NCBI GenBank assembly: GCA_041497995.1
Contig: JBGQHM010000053.1
Span: 1-26,088 of the forward strand
Direction: 5' to 3'
Length of the DNA stretch: 26,088 nt
Origin: DATKMS01 sp041497995
Lineage (GTDB): Bacteria > Desulfobacterota > Binatia > HRBIN30
Shown: positions 22,313 through 26,088 of the stretch, one piece after another
How positions within the stretch are numbered: position 1 is the first letter of the stretch
How the letters are laid out: each line of letters opens with the position of its first letter
Made by a program: the position numbers and the translations under genes
The notes under the pieces: model-generated
Told to the model about the DNA's origin: nothing
Databases searched by the model: none
What the model saw: the letters and a program-made list of their open reading frames with translations, nothing else

Positions 22313-23104
22313 TCAGTGAGATGTCGGCGGCGATGTGGCGGGCAATTGTGCCGCGACGAAGATGGTTCCACGGTCGAGATCGTATGGCCCGTGCCATGCG
22401 CTGCGATGACACGGCGGTACCTTCCCACCTGTGTAGAAGCGACTGCCGGGCGCAACGAGTGCGCGGTATCGCGGTTGGCCTGGGCCGCTGACCCATTCGG
22501 TTTCGGTGCCGGCCTCGCTCCTCCACTCACCGTCGGCTCGCCACTGTTGCGTATCGCCGTCGTAGACCCACGCGCGTGCATCGTACGTGACTTGCCGTTG
22601 CATTCCGTTGTCCGTTGTCACGGTGCGCTCGTGCCGCACGTGGATCTCGCTGACGCGGTACGACCAGCATGCCTCCTCGTCCACCTCCGGCGAGAGTGCA
22701 TCGTCACCGGGTTGGAGCGCCGCGATGTTCCACGAAAACTCGCGATCCAATCGGGCGCGCTCACTGGGAGTGAGTGGCAGCGCGGCGAGCTGGCGCCGTA
22801 TCGCCGCCGCCTGCGACGGATCGGACTGCAGCGCTTGCCGCAACGAGTCGACGGCCAGGCGGTAGTTTCCGGCTTTCGCGGCCAACTGCGCCAGATGCAG
22901 ATAGCGCGTGGCGTCCGCCTCCGGCGTGCGCTCTTCACGCGGCGCATGGACGAAGGCGTTGTCGATCATCCAGCGTTGCTCGGACACCGCCTTGGTAAAA
23001 TCGCCGTGCGCTTCATCTTCAGCGAGCTGCGTCTGATGATTCTCCCAGGTCGAGGTAATGCAACCCGTCACCAGTATCAACACGAACACTAGGGGCCAGC
23101 GCAT
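22313..23104 (-). CDS. Lipoprotein with TPR-like repeats, function unknown
   Basis: A 263-residue protein starting MRWPLVFVLILVTGC, a short signal peptide with lipobox VTGC (lipidated Cys15). Residues about 65-115 contain helical repeats (YLHLAQLAAKAGNYRLAVDSLRQAL) of TPR type, suggesting protein binding in the periplasm or at the outer membrane. The second half is beta-rich with many Trp (WNIAAL, CWSYRV, WVYDGD, WRADGEW, WHGPYDL) and ends PATSPPTSH. I do not recognise a family. The start at 23104 fits a candidate leaderless promoter. The ATG at 23122 would lie upstream of that start site. Divergent to the DUF1499 gene. Confidence 0.75.
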   Translation of the reverse strand: MRWPLVFVLILVTGCITSTWENHQTQLAEDEAHGDFTKAVSEQRWMIDNAFVHAPREERTPEADATRYLHLAQLAAKAGNYRLAVDSLRQALQSDPSQAAAIRRQLAALPLTPSERARLDREFSWNIAALQPGDDALSPEVDEEACWSYRVSEIHVRHERTVTTDNGMQRQVTYDARAWVYDGDTQQWRADGEWRSEAGTETEWVSGPGQPRYRALVAPGSRFYTGGKVPPCHRSAWHGPYDLDRGTIFVAAQLPATSPPTSH

Positions 23105-23110
23105 GCGCGG

Positions 23111-23139
23111 ACTATAGCGCATCCGCGGCGGCGTGTCCG
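23111..23139 (-). promoter_or_regulatory. Candidate promoter giving a leaderless lipoprotein mRNA
   Basis: On the minus strand CGGACA (23139-23134; 4 of 6) is followed after 17 nt by TATAGT (23116-23111; 5 of 6). The expected transcription start, 7 nt past the -10 box, coincides with the A of the ATG at 23104. Confidence 0.4.
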
Positions 23140-23192
23140 CCGTTGACAGTTACTGAACAGGCGGTGTACGCACAGCGCACCATACAGTGGAC

Positions 23193-23200
23193 AAGGAGGT
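23193..23200 (+). promoter_or_regulatory. Strong ribosome-binding site fixing the DUF1499 start
   Basis: AAGGAGGT lies 5 nt before the ATG at 23206. This rules out the longer reading from the upstream codon at 23143. Confidence 0.85.
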
Positions 23201-23205
23201 GCGGC

Positions 23206-23883
23206 ATGTGGGCAACTCGACTGGGCATCGCGGCGGTCGTGGCGTTTGTCGTGGGACCGGTGCTGGCGCACCTCGGCGTCCTACCACCACGCGTAGGATT
23301 CTTGCTCTTCGGCCTCGGAGGGCTGCTGGGCATCATCGCGGCGGTTCTGGGCATCATCGGCGCGCTACGCGGTGGCGGCGTGAGTGCGGGTTTGGTTGTT
23401 GGCGCGCTAGTCGCGGCGATCTTCCTCGTCTTCGCCGTGCCGGCAGGTAAGGTGCCGCCAATCAACGACATCACAACGGACACGTCGACCCCGCCGCAGT
23501 TTGTGGCTGCGGGCTCGATTGAGGTGAACCGCGGCCGAGACATGAAGTACCCCGGTCCGTCGTTTGCCGAGCAACAACGCGGGGGCTACCCCGACCTCGC
23601 GCCGCTCCAACTGGCCGCGTCACCCGATGAGGTCTACGCGCGCGTTGAGGTGGTGGCGAAGCAGATGCCGACCTGGCAGATCACGCGCACCGATGCCGCG
23701 GCGCATGCGCTCGAAGGCGTGGACACAACCCAGCTGTTCCAGTTCAAGGACGATTTCGTCATCGAAGTGCGGCCGCAGAACAGCGGCAGCCTCGTGCAGA
23801 TGCGCTCCAAGTCGCGTGACGGCAAGGGCGATGTCGGCGCAAACGCCGCACGTATCAGGGCGTTCTTCGAGAAGCTGAAGTAG
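23206..23883 (+). CDS. DUF1499 domain membrane protein
   Basis: A 225-residue protein from the ATG at 23206, set by AAGGAGGT. Three hydrophobic helices (about 5-22, 30-52, 60-79) are followed by a soluble DUF1499 domain. Family landmarks are KVPPINDITTDTSTPPQF at about 82-99, WQITRTDAAAHALEGV, FKDDFVIEVRP and QMRSKSRDGKGDVGANAARI near the C-terminus. The biochemical role of DUF1499 is unknown. The soluble domain is probably periplasmic because the last helix is followed by the conserved motif. No operon partner is evident: the next gene is convergent, ending 33 nt away. Confidence 0.92.
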   Translation: MWATRLGIAAVVAFVVGPVLAHLGVLPPRVGFLLFGLGGLLGIIAAVLGIIGALRGGGVSAGLVVGALVAAIFLVFAVPAGKVPPINDITTDTSTPPQFVAAGSIEVNRGRDMKYPGPSFAEQQRGGYPDLAPLQLAASPDEVYARVEVVAKQMPTWQITRTDAAAHALEGVDTTQLFQFKDDFVIEVRPQNSGSLVQMRSKSRDGKGDVGANAARIRAFFEKLK

Positions 23884-23916
23884 GTCTCGTGCGACCGCTG
23901 CGCCGACCGCAACGCA

Positions 23917-24840
23917 CTACTGTCTGAACGCCGGCAGCACCGTTTCCGCGAACAGTCGCGCCGGGTCGCGGGTGTCGCGGCCGAAGAACTCGATGACGAA
24001 CATCGTGCAGCCCGCAGCGACCTGCGCACGAATCTTGGCGATGCACTCCTGCGGCGTGCCGGCGATGCCTTGGCCGAGGTGACCGCCATAGATCGCCTGC
24101 GCCTTCTCCACCTTGGCCTGCGCGTCGGCGCTGTCCTTGCCGATCACGACCATCGTTTGCTGCGACACCTGGATCGACTGTGGGTCACGACCGACTGCGG
24201 CGCAGTGCTCGCGCAGGAGCGCGACCTTGTGTGCAAGCTGGCCCTGATGGACGGCGAGGTTGTTCCAGATGTCGGCATGACGGGCGACGATGCGCAGCAA
24301 GACACGCTCGCCGCCGCCGCCGATAAGAATCGGCGGATGCGGTTTGCGGACCGGCTTGGGTTCACAGTACACGCCGGCCGTGCGAAATGTCTTCCCGGCG
24401 AACGTCGGCTGCTCCTCGGTCCACATCTGTTTCATCAGCGTGGCTGCCTCATCGAGTTGTCGGAGGCGCGTCGCGAGCGGAGGAAAGTCAAACCCATAGC
24501 CGCTGAACTCCATCTCGAACCAGCCGCTGCCGAGGCCGACGATGAGCCGGCCGCCGGTGATGTTGTCGAGCGTAGCGGCCATCTTTGCGAGCAGCGCGGG
24601 GTTGCGGAAACCGATGGGCGACACCAGCGTGCCGAGCTGCACGCGCGACGTGATCGCTCCGACCGCCGATAACGTGGTCCATGCTTCAAGGATGGGAATC
24701 TGCGGCCCGGGGATGCCGTAGAGGTGGTCGTTGAGCCACACGGAGTCGAAGCCCAGAGATTCGACCTCCTGCGCGACGGCGCGCGTCTCCTCCCACGTCC
24801 GTTTGATCTGCGGCAGGGTCACACCGAAGTGAATCGTCAT
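23917..24840 (-). CDS. LLM-class flavin/F420-dependent oxidoreductase
   Basis: A 307-residue luciferase-like TIM-barrel enzyme. It begins MTIHFGVTLPQIKRTW, then GFDSVWLNDHLYGIPGPQIPILEAWTTLSAVGAIT, LGTLVSPIGFRNPALLAKMAATLDNITGGRLIVGLGSGWFEMEF, and PPILIGGGGERVLLRIVARHADIWN. These segments are typical of the F420-dependent subgroup (also present in FMN enzymes), so the cofactor is not certain. The substrate is unknown. The ATG at 24840 has GGGAGG about 7 nt before it. The longer reading to 24870 would add residues encoded by a simple repeat and is not preferred. The gene stands alone, divergent from the SnoaL-like/methyltransferase group. Confidence 0.92.
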   Translation of the reverse strand: MTIHFGVTLPQIKRTWEETRAVAQEVESLGFDSVWLNDHLYGIPGPQIPILEAWTTLSAVGAITSRVQLGTLVSPIGFRNPALLAKMAATLDNITGGRLIVGLGSGWFEMEFSGYGFDFPPLATRLRQLDEAATLMKQMWTEEQPTFAGKTFRTAGVYCEPKPVRKPHPPILIGGGGERVLLRIVARHADIWNNLAVHQGQLAHKVALLREHCAAVGRDPQSIQVSQQTMVVIGKDSADAQAKVEKAQAIYGGHLGQGIAGTPQECIAKIRAQVAAGCTMFVIEFFGRDTRDPARLFAETVLPAFRQ

Positions 24841-24858
24841 CGCGTACCTCCCGAGCGG

Positions 24859-24880
24859 AACACAGAGCACAGAACACAGA
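24859..24880. repeat. Degenerate ACACAGA repeat before the oxidoreductase gene
   Basis: Three near-identical heptads, AACACAG, AGCACAG and AACACAG, follow each other directly. They lie about 18 nt upstream of the oxidoreductase start, in its leader. Further into the same gap (about 24988-25005) is a degenerate ATCCGAAATCGCAACCG resembling the 14-mer repeat at 2571-2598. Nothing else was seen in the gap 24881-25013. Confidence 0.7.
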
Positions 24881-25013
24881 CGCCAGACAAGAGATCACGT
24901 CTTGCGGCTCCCTGACTCCTCGTCGACCCGCGCCAGGGGATTCGCCGATCCGCCACCTTGTATGCAAGCCGTCCGCTCGGCGCCGATCCGAAATCGCAAC
25001 CGGAGTCAGATAG

Positions 25014-25250
25014 ATGAATTCGATCGAGCGCTTTGTGTCCTACGCGGACGCCTTCGAACGGACGTTCATTGACGACCGCTGGGGATGTCTGGAACAGTAC
25101 TTCACGGAGGGCGCGATCTACGTGACGCTGGGTCCGCATGCGCAGAGAGCAGAGGGTCGTGAAGCCGTTGTGGAAACCCACCGTCGGGCCGTCTCGACCT
25201 TCGATCGATGGCTGCGTGAGCACGCGGGAAAGCTGGCGCCCCATGGGTGA
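25014..25250 (+). CDS. Truncated SnoaL/NTF2-like protein (N-terminal half)
   Basis: A 78-residue frame beginning MNSIERFVSYADAFERTFIDDRW, followed by LEQYFTEGAIYVTLG and AEGREAVVETHRRAV. This is the N-terminal helix-helix-strand part of SnoaL-like (NTF2-fold) proteins, which are normally about 130-150 residues. It stops at HAGKLAPHG where the large curved beta-sheet should follow. The rest is not found in another frame, as the methyltransferase begins at once. GGAG lies about 12 nt before the ATG. It may be a remnant or a real short protein. The stop overlaps the methyltransferase start by 8 nt, suggesting coupled translation. Confidence 0.6.
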   Translation: MNSIERFVSYADAFERTFIDDRWGCLEQYFTEGAIYVTLGPHAQRAEGREAVVETHRRAVSTFDRWLREHAGKLAPHG

Positions 25251-25914
25251 CCTGAAAAGCAGCGACGTTCAGTCCAGCTACGACCGCGTGGCGGACGAGT
25301 ATGTCCGGCGCATCTACGACGAGTTGCAGCACAAGCCGCTCGACCGCCAGCTGCTGGACAGGTTTGCTGACGACGTACGACCGGTCGGCCTGGCGTGCGA
25401 CATGGGCTGCGGGCCTGGGCACGTCGCTCGATATCTGCACGAGCGCGGCGCGCAGGTCTGCGGTGTGGACTTGTCGCCCCAGATGGTCGAGCGTGCACGC
25501 GGCTTGAACCCAGGCATCGGATTCGTGCAAGGCGACATGCGTGCCCTCGACGCGCAAGACGGCGCGTGGGCTGGCATCGCAGCGTTCTACTCGATCATCC
25601 ACATTGCGCGCGCTGAGGTGGTCGCAGCGTTGCGTGAGCTGAGGCGTGTGCTGCGGCCCGGCGGGTTGCTGCTGCTGGCGTTTCACATCGGCGACGATGT
25701 CCTCCATCTCGATGAATGGTTGGGCCAGTCGGTGAATGTCGACTTCTTCTTTTTTCGCGCCGCCGAGATGGCAGGCTACTTGACGTCGGCGGGCTTCGAG
25801 GTCGAGGAGATCATCGAGAGAGATCCGTACCCGGATGTAGAACATCAAAGTCGGCGCGCGTATATCTTTGCGCGCCGGCCCGACGAAGGAGGGAGCACGA
25901 ATGGTGAGCGGTAG
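25243..25914 (+). CDS. Class I SAM-dependent methyltransferase
   Basis: A 223-residue enzyme from the ATG at 25243. Motif I is CDMGCGPGHVARYL, followed by GVDLSPQMVERARG (acidic Asp for the SAM ribose), FVQGDMRALD, and post-motif RVLRPGGLLLLAFH. This is the Methyltransf_11/25 type; substrate unknown. The C-terminal part contains VNVDFFFFRAAEMAGYLTSAGFEVEEI, usual for the family. The frame is open upstream to 25138, but that stretch lies inside the SnoaL-like gene and shows no methyltransferase features. Overlaps the preceding gene by 8 nt and the next by 14 nt, so the three genes are read as one unit. Confidence 0.9.
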   Translation: MGDLKSSDVQSSYDRVADEYVRRIYDELQHKPLDRQLLDRFADDVRPVGLACDMGCGPGHVARYLHERGAQVCGVDLSPQMVERARGLNPGIGFVQGDMRALDAQDGAWAGIAAFYSIIHIARAEVVAALRELRRVLRPGGLLLLAFHIGDDVLHLDEWLGQSVNVDFFFFRAAEMAGYLTSAGFEVEEIIERDPYPDVEHQSRRAYIFARRPDEGGSTNGER

Positions 25915-26088
25915 CTGTCTGTGCGGACGAGTTCGCTACGAGATCGACGGCAAGCTGGGACCGATGGGTCACTGCCACTGCGTGACATGCCGCAAGGCAC
26001 AAGGTGGCCCGTTCGTCACCAACGCACCGGTGCGACGCAAGTACTTTCGGCTGGTGTCCGGCAGCGAGTCGGTGGCGGAGTATGAGTC
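25901..26088 (+). CDS. GFA/CENP-V-type zinc protein, N-terminal part (cut by window edge)
   Basis: From the ATG at 25901 the frame is open to the window end (62 codons). The protein begins VSGSCLCGRVRYEIDG and then HCHCVTCRKAQGGPF, the zinc-binding Cys pattern (CxC, CxxC) of the glutathione-dependent formaldehyde-activating (GFA) / CENP-V family. AGGAGG lies about 8 nt before the start. It overlaps the end of the methyltransferase gene by 14 nt. Most family members have no proven GSH-formaldehyde activity, so no specific reaction is assigned. Confidence 0.88.
   Translation, partial: MVSGSCLCGRVRYEIDGKLGPMGHCHCVTCRKAQGGPFVTNAPVRRKYFRLVSGSESVAEYE

Noticed and set aside
22284..22320. T-run (minus strand) after the lipoprotein stop as intrinsic terminator
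   Set aside because: Six T's are present but no stable hairpin precedes them.
23143..23148. TTGACA before the DUF1499 gene as a -35 box
   Set aside because: No acceptable -10 at 16-18 nt spacing (GTACGC/TACGCA only).

Overview
The window is GC-rich bacterial chromosome. It is gene-dense, with Shine-Dalgarno starts, some GTG/TTG starts and many overlapping or near-overlapping gene pairs. Four features point to a Gram-negative cell with an outer membrane: LolA, a Wza-like outer-membrane export lipoprotein, lipobox proteins, and the ftsK-lolA order. One secreted protein combines Cys-rich 'C.TNADC' modules with Thr/Pro linkers and sits near an LLM-class oxidoreductase. By general knowledge this style is common in uncultured former-deltaproteobacterial lineages such as Binatota/Desulfobacterota. 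That placement is an inference, not something a single sequence shows.

Positions 1-9082 (minus strand) hold an exopolysaccharide operon. In transcription order it encodes a Wza/GumB-type export lipoprotein, a Wzc-type chain-length regulator fused to its tyrosine kinase, an O-antigen ligase/polymerase-like membrane protein, a NusG/RfaH-like factor, a Wzt-like ABC ATPase with a C-terminal carbohydrate-binding-type domain, an FkbM methyltransferase and the start of a glycosyltransferase cut by the window edge. The locus mixes parts of the Wzy-dependent and ABC-dependent export routes, and no ABC permease is visible.

Positions 9083-10640 hold a divergent regulatory region and a plus-strand secreted protein with 30 ectodomain cysteines and a C-terminal 'short motif - hydrophobic helix - basic tail' that resembles a protein-sorting signal. 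A strong intrinsic terminator follows.

Positions 10667-16121 (minus strand) hold housekeeping genes: a cold-shock protein with its own promoter and terminator, a metallophosphoesterase, ispG (MEP isoprenoid pathway), an unrecognised small protein, and mutS2. A REP-like compound hairpin lies just upstream of mutS2.

Positions 16122-21583 (plus strand) hold a control region with a tandem repeat and a good sigma70-type promoter, followed by the tight cluster rnj (RNase J) - ftsK - lolA - yajQ.

Positions 21584-26088 are mixed. They contain a PD-(D/E)XK-like protein whose expected E-x-K motif is changed, a TPR-like lipoprotein that may be read from a leaderless mRNA, a DUF1499 membrane protein, an LLM flavin/F420 oxidoreductase and, divergently, a plus-strand group: a truncated SnoaL-like ORF, a SAM methyltransferase overlapping it, and the start of a GFA/CENP-V-type zinc protein. 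No tRNA, rRNA, CRISPR array, insertion sequence or phage gene was seen. The best candidates for something new are the sorting-signal-like secreted protein beside the polysaccharide operon, the degenerate nuclease-like protein and the repeat-bearing rnj control region.
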